Assembly: GCA_020216965.1 (NCBI GenBank)
Contig: JAIWOJ010000170.1
Span: 1 to 5,767, forward strand
DNA: 5,767 nucleotides
DNA from: Prosthecobacter sp.
GTDB taxonomy: Bacteria > Verrucomicrobiota > Verrucomicrobiia > Verrucomicrobiales > Verrucomicrobiaceae
Direction: 5' to 3'
A program made the position numbers and the translations under genes. Every line of letters starts with the position of its first letter. Positions within the stretch are counted from its first letter, which is position 1. Positions 1-5,767 of the stretch are shown piece by piece. Under the pieces are notes generated by a model. That model saw only the letters and a list, made by a program, of their open reading frames with translations. It had not been told where the DNA came from and searched no databases.

Positions 1-954
1 TGCGCACGCCCAATCTGGCATCTGAGCAGGCAAATCCTCCAAAACACAGCGATGTGTGATCCAAGGACGCACATCCAGGCTACCTGCAGTCATCAGATCA
101 ATGATGCGCCGGAAGTCCCCAGGTAGCGCATTGCGGCTAGCCATAAGGGTGAGCTCTCTCTGGTGAAAGAGGGGGTCATCCAGAAGCACCGGCTCTCTAG
201 TAATGCCAACAAAGACAATGCGCCCAGTAAAACGAGCAAGTCCTAGCGCGCGCGCCATAGAGACTGGATGCCCAGTAGCGTCAAAGACAGCGTGGGCAGC
301 AGCTATGCCGTCTGTAATCTCCCCTAGCACTCTAACATTTGGAAAGTGACGCGTGACGAATTCACGGCGCTGCTCATTGAGCTCTAGCACTGTCGCGGTA
401 GCCCCCGCGAGCTGTGCAAAAATCACCACCGTCAGCCCGATGGGGCCAGCCCCAATGACCAAGGCATCTTCACCTGGTGTGAGCTTAGCGCGGGCCACAG
501 CATGGCAACCTATGGCTAGCGTCTCCACAAGCGCAAATTGTTCAAAAGATAAGTCCTTGGCCGGATGTAGCTTGAATGCGGGTAGGATCATCTGCTCCCT
601 CATGCCGCCATCCACATGCACGCCCAACACTTGCAGATGCTGACAGCAGTTTGTGCAGCCACGCTTGCAGGAAAAGCAGTCACCACAGTGCAGGTAGGGC
701 TCCACGGAGCAGCCGTCACCCACCTTGATGTGATCTACGCCTTCTCCCACCGCCAGCACCTCGACTCCTAATTCATGTCCTAGGATTCGCGGATACTCAA
801 TAAAGGGCATTTTCCCCAAGTAACCACTGATGTCCGTGCCGCAGATGCCGATCTTGCGCACAGCGACCAATACCTCTCCAGGCCCAGGGGCTGATGGCTC
901 CTGCAGGGTCACATGCTCAAACGTTCTGGGGTTAACTAGACGGAGCGCCTTCAT
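1..954 (-). CDS. Zinc-dependent medium-chain alcohol/polyol dehydrogenase (partial, C-terminus off the left edge)
   Basis: This is a NAD(P)-dependent oxidoreductase of the zinc MDR family (sorbitol, threonine and galactonate dehydrogenase relatives), expected to oxidise a sugar alcohol or other secondary alcohol in the cytoplasm. I translated the minus strand from the ATG at 954; 318 codons stay open to base 1, so roughly the last 20-30 residues of a usual 335-350 aa protein are missing. Seen: catalytic-zinc ligands C38 (ICGTD), H60-E61 (GHE) and probably E144; a complete structural-zinc set C90, C93, C96, C104; the Rossmann loop GAGPIGL at 168-174; and an acidic E191 at the end of the second Rossmann strand, which in this family favours NAD over NADP. 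An in-frame ATG four codons upstream (966) is an alternative start; neither has a clear Shine-Dalgarno, and I prefer 954 because family members begin near MKAL. The frame stays open further upstream without a better start. The exact substrate cannot be read from the sequence. The gene is divergent from the exported protein gene at 1083. Confidence 0.93.
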   Translation of the reverse strand, partial: MKALRLVNPRTFEHVTLQEPSAPGPGEVLVAVRKIGICGTDISGYLGKMPFIEYPRILGHELGVEVLAVGEGVDHIKVGDGCSVEPYLHCGDCFSCKRGCTNCCQHLQVLGVHVDGGMREQMILPAFKLHPAKDLSFEQFALVETLAIGCHAVARAKLTPGEDALVIGAGPIGLTVVIFAQLAGATATVLELNEQRREFVTRHFPNVRVLGEITDGIAAAHAVFDATGHPVSMARALGLARFTGRIVFVGITREPVLLDDPLFHQRELTLMASRNALPGDFRRIIDLMTAGSLDVRPWITHRCVLEDLPAQMPDWACA

Positions 955-972
955 AAACACATCCATCAGAAA

Positions 973-992
973 TGAAGAAGGCTCATTCTTCA
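973..992. promoter_or_regulatory. Perfect 7-bp inverted repeat in the divergent spacer (possible operator)
   Basis: The arms TGAAGAA (973-979) and TTCTTCA (986-992) are exact reverse complements separated by the 6-base spacer GGCTCA. The dyad lies 18 bp upstream of the dehydrogenase ATG at 954 and about 90 bp upstream of the gene at 1083. The position and symmetry suit a binding site for a dimeric repressor of the dehydrogenase, or a small hairpin in its leader. There is no T-tract, so a terminator is unlikely. A chance 7-bp repeat is possible, and no clear -35/-10 pair could be placed around it. Confidence 0.35.
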
Positions 993-1082
993 AGCCACGT
1001 CCCCACACAAAATGAGGCAGGTATGGCGTTAAGCGCGCGTGGATCTCAAAACAAAGGCCCACACCCCCATCCCTGCTAACCC

Positions 1083-1979
1083 ATGAAACCAACACCTCGC
1101 ATCCTGCTGTTGATCCTCGGCCTTAGCGCCCTGGACTGTGCCACGGCTCAAGAAAACCAGCCGCTCCCACCCGCCGCGCGTGCTGATAGACCAGGTAATC
1201 CTGAGGAACCTCCCCCGGCTGCACGCCGTGAACCGCGTAACCCTGAACGCCCCCCGGCAGAGGCGGAACGCCGTCCCCAACCTAGAGTAGTGCCAGGTGA
1301 AGCAAACCGTCGTGATGAACCAGGCAGGAAATCACCCCCGAGAGACGAACAACGCTCCAGAAAGCCCATGCCAGAGGCTCCAAGAGACCGACGGTCAGCC
1401 CCAGATGCTGGCCCTGGCCCTGAGCGCCCAGATGTCAGAAGACACGAAGGCGCTCAATGGGAGCCCTCCCCAAGGAATCCCCGGCCAGAGGAACATACTC
1501 ATGAGCGTGGCCACGCAGACCGACACAGTGATCCCCATAGGCCAGTGCCCCATCCAGAAATGAGGAAAGATTCACCATCAGATCTTGCTAGGCGAGGTCC
1601 GGGCGGTTCAGGCTTCGCTCATCGTGGCGCTCCATTCCACCATGCGTTTCCGGGCAAACACTACAAAAAATGGATGCAACCTCACCGTCCACGTTTCGCC
1701 GGACCGCCGCCAGTCATGGGAAAACGCCCCCAACATCATGAAGTGCCTTGGCTCCGCCAGAAGCTACCACCCCCAGATGCTCATCGCGCAGATCGGCATC
1801 CAAGCAAGGACATGCCACCAGCTCCACCACACAGGGGAAATGGCCCTCGCCCCTGGATGAGAGAGCATCCTGGAGATAGGCCACATCACCACGGCGATGC
1901 TCACAGGGAAATGCTCCCTAAACGACATCAAGAAGCTTCAGAGCCAAGGCATAAGCCACACGAGTTTCGCGGTGCCTAA
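1083..1979 (+). CDS. Exported basic Pro/Arg/His-rich low-complexity protein, function unknown
   Basis: I do not recognise a family. The 298-residue product opens with a plausible Sec signal peptide: positive n-region (K2, R6), hydrophobic core at residues 7-17, and an A-T-A cleavage site after A22. C19 is not in a proper lipobox, so a lipoprotein is unlikely. The mature part is disordered-looking: 61 prolines in the whole protein, many Arg, no Cys, few hydrophobics. It is in two parts. Residues 23-120 are Pro/Arg/Glu-rich with a short imperfect repeat (NPEEPPPAARR at 39-49, NPERPPAEAERR at 53-64) and no histidine. Residues 121-298 hold all 25 histidines, including HH or HHH at 186-187, 218-219 and 268-270, and a slightly more ordered core with aromatic residues at about 178-224. 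It could bind metal, a polyanion such as nucleic acid or LPS, or the cell wall; none of this is shown. This frame is favoured by length, the signal peptide and a terminator 27 bp after the stop. No Shine-Dalgarno is evident. Confidence 0.72.
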   Translation: MKPTPRILLLILGLSALDCATAQENQPLPPAARADRPGNPEEPPPAARREPRNPERPPAEAERRPQPRVVPGEANRRDEPGRKSPPRDEQRSRKPMPEAPRDRRSAPDAGPGPERPDVRRHEGAQWEPSPRNPRPEEHTHERGHADRHSDPHRPVPHPEMRKDSPSDLARRGPGGSGFAHRGAPFHHAFPGKHYKKWMQPHRPRFAGPPPVMGKRPQHHEVPWLRQKLPPPDAHRADRHPSKDMPPAPPHRGNGPRPWMREHPGDRPHHHGDAHREMLPKRHQEASEPRHKPHEFRGA

Positions 1980-2006
1980 ACACCTCTAAAACAGTTTTTA
2001 TGACTG

Positions 2007-2035
2007 GGTGGCCTGCACAGCAAGGCCACCTTTTT
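2007..2035 (+). terminator. Intrinsic (Rho-independent) terminator after the exported-protein gene
   Basis: A perfect 8-bp GC-rich stem, GGTGGCCT (2007-2014) with AGGCCACC (2023-2030), closes an 8-base loop and runs straight into five T's (2031-2035). It begins 27 bp after the TAA at 1977-1979 and ends one base before the stop codon of the convergent gene. It is oriented for the plus strand. Read from the minus strand, the first run of T-equivalents lies about 8 bases past the stem, so it would work less well for the CNB-domain gene. Confidence 0.88.
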
Positions 2036-2036
2036 A

Positions 2037-2591
2037 TCATGCCATCTGTCTGCGCCTCACTGAGGTGCGCCTCCGTCGATCTTGTGTCGGCACTGGGGCT
2101 TCCTTTAGCGCACGAAGCTCCTTTTCCACCTCCGCTAGACGACGCGATGTAGCATCCAGCTTCTTGGCGACTAATCGAGCTACAAATTCAAAAAGGGCGG
2201 CATGAAAAGCAGGATCCTCTTCACGCGGATGCATGTCCTGTAGGAATTTCTGGTCCACCGCCAAGCAAAGTGCGCGTCCGCCAGCAATGACTGAAGCCGC
2301 ACGCTTGTCCTGATTCACCAATGCCAGCTCCCCAAAAACATCTCCAGGGCGCGCAATGGAGGCGACTTTTTTTCCGCCGACACGGACCTCCAGTTCTCCG
2401 CTCAGCAAGACGTAGATGCGACTATCGATCGTCCCCTCCTGGATGATGACATCCCCAGGATCACACTGGAGTAGAGATGAGGAATTTAGCACGTCATCCA
2501 ACTGCTCATCGGTAAAGCTATTGAGGAAGGGCACAGCCTTCAGGGGCGGCAGGATGGCCCCTTCTTCATGAATGTAGGCATACTCTTTCAT
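2037..2591 (-). CDS. Stand-alone cyclic-nucleotide-binding (Crp-like) domain protein without an HTH
   Basis: This 184-residue cytoplasmic protein has a cyclic nucleotide-binding beta-roll at about residues 20-135. Visible landmarks are PGDVIIQEG (45-53), the glycine turn in LLSGELEV (62-69), and the phosphate-binding cassette FGELALVNQDKRAASV (86-101). In the cassette, E88 and R97 occupy the positions that hold the ribose and cyclic phosphate in PKA-type domains, with the same 9-residue spacing, so ligand binding is plausible (cAMP, cGMP or another nucleotide is not determinable). The rest is not a Crp DNA-binding domain: residues 129-164 form a charged helix with coiled-coil character, followed by an arginine-rich tail (RRRR at 172-175, RRR at 179-181). 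No output domain is fused, so it probably acts through a partner or a membrane/nucleic-acid surface. It is the last gene of the minus-strand series, 87 bp after the ABC ATPase gene, and has its own Shine-Dalgarno. Confidence 0.9.
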   Translation of the reverse strand: MKEYAYIHEEGAILPPLKAVPFLNSFTDEQLDDVLNSSSLLQCDPGDVIIQEGTIDSRIYVLLSGELEVRVGGKKVASIARPGDVFGELALVNQDKRAASVIAGGRALCLAVDQKFLQDMHPREEDPAFHAALFEFVARLVAKKLDATSRRLAEVEKELRALKEAPVPTQDRRRRTSVRRRQMA

Positions 2592-2598
2592 GGTGTAA

Positions 2599-2602
2599 CC
2601 TT
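2599..2602 (-). promoter_or_regulatory. Ribosome binding site of the CNB-domain gene
   Basis: On the minus strand AAGG lies 7 bases before the ATG at 2591-2589. It is the clearest Shine-Dalgarno in the window and supports this start for the 184-residue product. Confidence 0.55.
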
Positions 2603-2678
2603 GCGACTATCTCACGCATCCATGAGCGCGGACAAGATCATTCCCCGCTTAAATGGAAGTTTTTTTCAAAACCACCAT

Positions 2679-3353
2679 TCAGTTGAGCACACCCTGGTGG
2701 ATCCGAAGCACACGCCCCATGCGCGCGGCCTGAGCAGGCTGGTGTGTGACCATGACCAAACTCACCCCTGTGGAATGCTGAAGCTCAAGCAATAGCGAAG
2801 TGAGCATCTCTGCATTCTGCTCATCTAGAGCCCCTGTCGGCTCATCAGCCAAGATCAATCTGGGCTGATTGATCAGCGCACGTACTACCGCCACACGCTG
2901 TCGCTCCCCACCAGAAAGCTGAGCAGGACGCCAGTTCAGCCTGTCCGCGAGCCCGACGGCTGCTAGTAAAGACTCAGCGCGGGCACGCGCAGAAGGGTCA
3001 CGCTGGCGCATGGCCAGAGTAGGTAACATCACATTCTCCAGCACACTGCACTGTGGCATTAAGTGGTGCAGTTGAAAGATAAACCCGATCTTCTCGCTGC
3101 GCATGGCTGCCAGTTCCGCAGTTCCGAGGCTGGAAATGTCTCGCCCCTCAAAGTGGTAACTTCCTTTGTCTGGAGTATCCAACGTTCCAAGGATGTTTAA
3201 CAATGTGCTTTTACCACAACCGGATGGGCCGACGATTGCTAGTGATTCTGCAGGCTCAACGCTCAGGCAAACATCCTGAAGCACTGCAACCACAGGACCG
3301 CCACCTGGTTCCTGGTAGGACTTGGAGACATGGGAAAGTTCAAGAAGGGGCAT
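2679..3353 (-). CDS. ABC transporter ATP-binding protein, LolD/MacB type
   Basis: This is a complete 224-residue nucleotide-binding subunit that would dimerise on the cytoplasmic face of an inner-membrane permease and hydrolyse ATP. All motifs are present: Walker A GPSGCGKST (42-50), Q-loop glutamine Q94 in GFIFQ, signature LSGGERQRV (146-154), Walker B LILADEP (166-172) with catalytic E171, D-loop ALD (175-177), and switch histidine H204. The style of the Q-loop region (GFIFQLHHLMP) and of ADEPTGALD is that of the LolD/MacB/FtsE-like subfamily, which drives lipoprotein release, tripartite efflux or peptide export mechanically rather than classical import. The expected FtsX/MacB-fold permease gene is not adjacent on either side, so the partner must be elsewhere; that also makes the name lolD unsafe. 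The ATG at 3353 is preceded by a weak AGG about 8 bases away. The gap from the upstream ligase gene is 56 bp. Confidence 0.95.
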   Translation of the reverse strand: MPLLELSHVSKSYQEPGGGPVVAVLQDVCLSVEPAESLAIVGPSGCGKSTLLNILGTLDTPDKGSYHFEGRDISSLGTAELAAMRSEKIGFIFQLHHLMPQCSVLENVMLPTLAMRQRDPSARARAESLLAAVGLADRLNWRPAQLSGGERQRVAVVRALINQPRLILADEPTGALDEQNAEMLTSLLLELQHSTGVSLVMVTHQPAQAARMGRVLRIHQGVLN

Positions 3354-3409
3354 GAAAAATACCTATGATACGCTGACACTGAAGGATGCAATGCGCACGC
3401 GCAGGGGAA

Positions 3410-4672
3410 TTATCCCTTTTGCCAACGGCGTGACTTAAAATCATGTGCTGGCAAGCTGCCTGGCTCCACCCTACGCACTGGGATGCGTAGAGAAAAAGTA
3501 TCCCTGAGGCGCGCGGCTAGCCGACTCACAACCTCCTGCGTCCCATCTGCCGAAAGCTCTACCAGCACCTCAATCTCATCCATCGCGTCTTGCTTGCGCT
3601 GCAAAACCAAAAATTCACGAATATCGGGAAACTGGCGCACGACGGCCTCAATCGCGCTAGGGTAAATGTTCACACCTCGCACTACCGCCATTTCATCCAA
3701 GCGCCCGAGCACTCCGCCTTCGAGAACTACGGAACCTCTAGATCGGCGCTTCCTCACCCAGTCTCCCGTGCGGTAACGTAGCAATGGGCAAGACAACCTC
3801 TCTAGCGTTGTGAGCACCAACTCACCACACTCCCCTTCACTCACTTCCATGCCGTTTGTTGGATTGATCACTTCAGCGAAATAGGCATCCCTGATCACGA
3901 CCAGTTCACCAGGCCTCTCTAGCAGCTCAAAACTGACCGGTCCTGTCTCCGTCATCCCATGATGATCAAAAACACGCGCGCCGCCCCATAAAGTGCTTAT
4001 CCTCTCCCGCACAGCAGGGATGCTGCCACCAGGCTCACCTGCGACGATGATACTGCGGACCGCCAGATTTGCCGCTGCAGGCGCTCCATTCATGCCTAGC
4101 ATCTCCCCGAGCCTGAGCGCATAGGTAGGCGTGCAGCAGAGCGCAGTCACACCGTAGCGGGCCATCATCTCTAGCCTAGCTTGGCTGGAAAGCCCTCCGC
4201 CTGGTAGTACCATAAAATCAGAAGCAGCCGCCTCGAAAGCCGTCCAAAAACCCAGGAACGGACCAAAGGAAAAGGCAAAAAAAAGCCGATCCACACCAGG
4301 GCACAAGCCCGCGGCACGAAAGACCCTTTGCCAGCATTTGAGCAGCTCAGCCCAACTGTCCGGCGTATCTAGCCATGCCATAGGCTGCCCACTGGTCGTG
4401 CCGCTCGTTTGGCAAAAGCGCCTATATTCCCCCAACGGCCGGGTAAGATTCGAGCCAAAGGGCGGAAACGTCAGGCGATCAGAAAGCAATTCTGCTTTGG
4501 TGGTGAACGGCACATGCTCCACAAAATCCGTAATGGAGCTGACATTCATGCCGCCAGGCCCGAGTTTGCCACGGTAAAAGCCAGACCTTTCCACGGCCTG
4601 CATGACCCTGCCTAGCCATAAAGGTCTGGGGTCAGAAGCAAATTCAGCTTCAGTGACTGATTGCGCATTCAC
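3410..4672 (-). CDS. Phenylacetate-CoA ligase-like AMP-forming (adenylate-forming) enzyme
   Basis: This 420-residue member of the PaaK branch of the ANL superfamily should activate a carboxylic acid with ATP to an acyl-adenylate and transfer it to CoA or another thiol. Seen in order: N-terminal helix with SGFYRGKL (30-37); P-loop QTSGTTSGQP (88-97); PGGGLSSQARL (157-167); adenine/AMP region AGEPGGS (211-217) and DHHGMTETGP (236-245); YRTGD (300-304), whose aspartate binds the ribose; hinge-region GRLDEMAVVRGVNIYPSAIE (323-342); and a C-terminal domain ending in VEPGSLPAHDFKSRR, where K413 lies about where PaaK places the catalytic lysine. Length matches PaaK (about 430-440 aa). The start is a GTG at 4672; the frame closes upstream at a TGA and no in-frame ATG precedes M24, which would cut into the conserved N-terminal helix. 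No other phenylacetate catabolism gene (paa) is nearby, so phenylacetate is not a safe substrate. It starts 26 bp after the RNase D-like gene, suggesting co-transcription. Confidence 0.9.
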   Translation of the reverse strand: MNAQSVTEAEFASDPRPLWLGRVMQAVERSGFYRGKLGPGGMNVSSITDFVEHVPFTTKAELLSDRLTFPPFGSNLTRPLGEYRRFCQTSGTTSGQPMAWLDTPDSWAELLKCWQRVFRAAGLCPGVDRLFFAFSFGPFLGFWTAFEAAASDFMVLPGGGLSSQARLEMMARYGVTALCCTPTYALRLGEMLGMNGAPAAANLAVRSIIVAGEPGGSIPAVRERISTLWGGARVFDHHGMTETGPVSFELLERPGELVVIRDAYFAEVINPTNGMEVSEGECGELVLTTLERLSCPLLRYRTGDWVRKRRSRGSVVLEGGVLGRLDEMAVVRGVNIYPSAIEAVVRQFPDIREFLVLQRKQDAMDEIEVLVELSADGTQEVVSRLAARLRDTFSLRIPVRRVEPGSLPAHDFKSRRWQKG

Positions 4673-4698
4673 AGTGATTAAGTGGCTACATCAGTACC

Positions 4699-5767
4699 TC
4701 ACATGCTCACCGCTGAGCTAGGTGCCGTCAATTCTGAAAGCACTGGGCGCAGAATTTCCTCCTGCCATGGCATCAGCGGGCTGATGGCAGAAGGTTCCAC
4801 CACCATCTGTTCTAGATCACTGCGTGAACCGAGCAGGCTACCCTCTAGCTCCAATGCAGCCGCCAACTCATCACGGCGAGCACAAAGTTTGTCCACAGCC
4901 TCACGCTGCGCCACTGTCATTTTACCACGTTCACGCTTCAGCCGTTGCGGCCAACTGGCCTGCCCTTGTCGGAAAACATTGGCGACGAGATCGTGAAACT
5001 CCTTTTTCCATCGTGGTCTCCAGCCAGCAGGTGGCTGCATCACCCCCCCGTTTTCAAACATTTCCGCAAAAGCAACCATTTGTTTGTTCGACATCACGCG
5101 GTAGCAGGGAATATCGCGCTCCTGGGCGATGCCCTCTCGCCATTCCCACATGGCTTTTAGAATAGCCAACCCCTTGGCATGGAGCCTGCCACTGCCCTGA
5201 ACTCGCCAAGGATCTTCTCGCAAAGCAGCCCCACGCTGCGCCACCTCCTGCTGGAGAGCTCGGCAGCTCTGCTCAAACCACTCCAGGCGCCCTCGCTCAC
5301 GCAAAATTGCCAAGAAATGATCTGCAAGCCGGAGCAAGTAACGCACATCATCCACCGCATAGGTGAGCATGTGCAACGGCAGCGGACGACGACTCCAGTC
5401 AGCCTTTTGAGATGCTTTACAGACAGTGATCCCAAGCACATTTTGTAACAGCGCTGCTAAGCCAAACTGCCGAGCGCCAGCTAAACGTGCTGCAATCTGT
5501 GTATCGCGCACCATCTTTGGCTCCCACCCATAGGTTCTACGCAGCATCGTCAGGTCATAGTCTGCCCCATGAAACCACAGCTCATAACGATCCAGCAACT
5601 CAAGCAGTGGAGCCACATCTGAAAGGGCCAAAGGATCCACCAGGGCGAAACGTCCACCACAAGCTACCTGAAGAAGGCAAAGCTTCTCATGGTAGTGATG
5701 CAGGGAATCCGCTTCCGTATCAAGACAGACACGATTTTCACCCAGTGTCTTGAGATGCACGACGCTC
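4699..5767 (-). CDS. rnd: Ribonuclease D-like 3'-5' exoribonuclease with HRDC domain (5' end outside the window)
   Basis: This is a DEDDy-type two-metal exonuclease that in bacteria trims 3' ends of tRNA precursors and other stable RNAs. Numbering from the GTG at 5760: D14 and E16 (LDTEADS, exo I), D69 (HGADYDL, exo II, spaced from H64 as in E. coli HACSEDL), and Y134/D138 (YAVDDVRYL, exo III). All catalytic positions are intact. An HRDC domain follows at about 185-260, and a second degenerate HRDC-like segment at about 290-345 with a C-terminal tail. E. coli RNase D has its first catalytic Asp at residue 28, here 14, so about 14 residues are probably missing. The frame is open through the last bases of the window (codons GTC and AGC precede the GTG), so the real start very likely lies just beyond 5767. 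It appears to be first, or near first, in the series of four minus-strand genes. Confidence 0.93.
   Translation of the reverse strand, partial: SVVHLKTLGENRVCLDTEADSLHHYHEKLCLLQVACGGRFALVDPLALSDVAPLLELLDRYELWFHGADYDLTMLRRTYGWEPKMVRDTQIAARLAGARQFGLAALLQNVLGITVCKASQKADWSRRPLPLHMLTYAVDDVRYLLRLADHFLAILRERGRLEWFEQSCRALQQEVAQRGAALREDPWRVQGSGRLHAKGLAILKAMWEWREGIAQERDIPCYRVMSNKQMVAFAEMFENGGVMQPPAGWRPRWKKEFHDLVANVFRQGQASWPQRLKRERGKMTVAQREAVDKLCARRDELAAALELEGSLLGSRSDLEQMVVEPSAISPLMPWQEEILRPVLSELTAPSSAVSM

Noticed and set aside
353..1015. Plus-strand open frames (353-643, 830-1015) over the dehydrogenase
   Set aside because: The minus strand encodes a clear zinc dehydrogenase with all motifs here; the plus-strand translations are Ser/Thr/Cys-rich shadows.
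1029..1369. Two minus-strand open frames (1029-1280 and 1148-1369) opposite the exported-protein gene
   Set aside because: They are antisense shadows of a Pro/Arg-rich gene, giving Gly/Arg/Ser-rich translations without recognisable domains.
1297..1860. Two plus-strand open frames (1297-1563 and 1585-1860) inside the exported-protein gene
   Set aside because: They share one alternative frame within the 1083-1979 gene, have no signal, domain or start context, and arise from the low-complexity Pro/Arg/His coding sequence.
1988..1998. Inverted repeat AAAAC-A-GTTTT before the terminator
   Set aside because: The one-base centre cannot form a hairpin loop and the sequence is A/T-rich; the true terminator is the GC stem at 2007-2030.
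2604..2637. Possible sigma70-like promoter (TTGTCC, 18 bp, GATAGT on the minus strand) before the CNB-domain gene
   Set aside because: Each box matches the consensus at only 4 of 6 positions and the implied leader would nearly overlap the ribosome binding site; too weak to annotate.
2659..2672. GTTTTTTTCAAAAC in the spacer after the ABC ATPase gene as a terminator or hairpin
   Set aside because: Any stem would be only A-T/G-C weak pairs of about 5 bp, with no GC-rich stem followed by T's. It may simply be an A/T-rich spacer.
3384..3404. Alternating TGCGCA/GCGCA motifs between the ligase and ATPase genes
   Set aside because: Short and GC-rich, not a repeat array or clear dyad. The similar TGCGCACGC at base 1 is within coding sequence and looks coincidental.

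Overview
The window looks like ordinary chromosomal DNA from a Gram-negative-type bacterium, mid-50s % GC by eye. The protein flavour best fits the Verrucomicrobiota/Planctomycetes (PVC) group: an RNase D with a DTEADS exo I motif, a PaaK-like ligase with a DHHGMTE motif, few clear Shine-Dalgarno sites, GTG starts and CTAG not avoided. That placement is inference from motif style, not a database match. There are six protein genes and no RNA gene, CRISPR array, insertion sequence or phage gene that I can see.

Layout. Bases 1-954 (minus) hold most of a zinc-dependent medium-chain alcohol/polyol dehydrogenase whose C-terminus runs off the left edge. A 128-bp divergent spacer (955-1082) carries a perfect 7-bp inverted repeat close to the dehydrogenase start. 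Bases 1083-1979 (plus) encode an exported, highly basic, proline/arginine/histidine-rich protein of unknown function, followed by a strong intrinsic terminator (2007-2035). From 2037 to the right edge, four minus-strand genes lie head to tail. In transcription order they are an RNase D-like 3'-5' exoribonuclease (5' end just outside the window), a PaaK-type AMP-forming ligase, a LolD/MacB-type ABC ATPase, and a stand-alone cyclic-nucleotide-binding-domain protein. Gaps are 26, 56 and 87 bp, so the four could be one transcript, though the 87-bp gap could hold a separate promoter.

How the genes work together is not obvious. RNase D is RNA processing. The ligase would activate a carboxylic acid as an acyl-adenylate and then a thioester. 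The ABC ATPase would power a transporter whose permease is not in the window. The CNB-domain protein would sense a nucleotide or act as a scaffold. No named pathway combines these. The two points most worth following are the exported protein, where all 25 histidines lie in the C-terminal 60% and none in the first 120 residues, and the ligase/orphan ABC ATPase/CNB trio. I found no convincing evidence of a wholly new defence or mobile system here.
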